A stretch of 64,000 nt of DNA from Paraburkholderia hiiakae (lineage in GTDB: Bacteria; Pseudomonadota; Gammaproteobacteria; Burkholderiales; Burkholderiaceae). The notes below the pieces were generated by a model. It made no database searches and was not told the DNA's origin. It worked only from the letters and a program-made list of their open reading frames with translations. Position numbers and translations under genes: made by a program. Of this stretch, positions 63,731 through 64,000 are shown piece after piece (within the stretch, counting starts at the first letter, position 1; every line of letters begins with the position of its first letter). The stretch is from positions 1 to 64,000 of the forward strand of contig NZ_CAJHCQ010000014.1 of the NCBI RefSeq assembly GCF_904848665.1, written 5' to 3'.

Positions 63731-63761
63731 GCAAAATGCCCAAACAATGAAGGCATTTTGC
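63731..63761. promoter_or_regulatory. Antitoxin operator palindrome
   Basis: GCAAAATGCC (63731-63740) and GGCATTTTGC (63752-63761) are perfect ten-base arms, starting 12 bases before the antitoxin ATG. It probably binds the Xre-type antitoxin. Confidence 0.65.
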
Positions 63762-64000
63762 CACAGATTGGGATATCCCGCTGAGCCGCGGCTACAAGCG
63801 GGTCTCGCAGACTCTGCCGGGGGCCGATCGGGCGCCACCGAACAGCCCCGGACGCCATCAACGCCAGGATAGGCGCAAGACACGGTAGTGCGCAAAGTAC
63901 ACCAATGGCCATCAGGCTATGCGACGGTGGTGAGCCCCTGGCGCGCGGTTGCCCGGGGTGGAGTGGTCATGGTCGCTCGCGGCGACCACGATCAGCCCCG
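63762..64000. other. Window edge, nothing recognised
   Basis: About 240 bases upstream of the RES/Xre promoter. No gene starts here; the window stops before any partner gene could be seen. Confidence 0.4.

Overview
The window looks like chromosome or megaplasmid DNA from a Burkholderiaceae member (Paraburkholderia/Caballeronia type). This is inferred from the high GC, the H-NS protein with an Ala/Lys-rich tail, the small cold-shock protein, the many lipoproteins with Gly-rich N-termini and the IS content. No rRNA, tRNA or CRISPR array was seen. Most of the window is accessory DNA.

Region 1 (0.5-21 kb) holds a repeat lipoprotein and then an array of five paralogous exported CHAT-protease/TPR proteins, three on the minus strand (3444-13031) and two on the plus strand (15069-20960). 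Between the two arms lie a SLATT-like two-helix membrane protein, a small exported protein, a 53-residue membrane protein and the degraded 3' tail of a sixth CHAT copy. The third and fifth copies share homologous 3' flanks in inverted orientation.

Region 2 (21.2-27.9 kb) is mobile-element rich: an IS110-family element, a frameshifted IS1182-family element with a MITE-like satellite beside it, and an integrase remnant. Between the insertion sequences sits a two-gene operon of a HELGH zinc metallopeptidase-like protein and a small winged-helix protein, with a perfect palindrome next to the first start codon.

Region 3 (27.9-36.2 kb) is a six-gene catabolic operon (aminotransferase, FAH-family enzyme, solute-binding-like protein without signal peptide, PhzF-like enzyme, aldehyde dehydrogenase, Cys/Met-type PLP enzyme). 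It is divergent from a MocR-type regulator, and paired direct repeats lie between them.

Region 4 (36.2-44.1 kb) has a MITE-like element, a membrane-anchored protein of unknown function, a broken membrane-protein gene and a tightly coupled gene pair. The pair encodes an exported WD40-propeller protein with a C-terminal membrane anchor and a NACHT/STAND-type P-loop NTPase. A repeat of about 70 bp flanks the pair in inverted orientation. It is a candidate trans-membrane sensor plus signal-transduction ATPase.

Region 5 (44.1-64 kb) is a mosaic of small genes: NUDIX hydrolase with a truncated GNAT, exported Pro/Gly-rich protein, LuxR regulator, alpha/beta hydrolase, NHL lipoprotein, cold-shock protein, a double-HTH-like protein, two H-NS-family proteins, and three toxin-antitoxin-like modules (ParDE, HVO_A0114/DUF6516, MbcA-type/RES), two of them with clear operator palindromes. 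The most promising candidates for undescribed systems are the exported CHAT array with its central membrane proteins and the WD40/NACHT pair; the peptidase/winged-helix operon is third. No element here proves a defence role.
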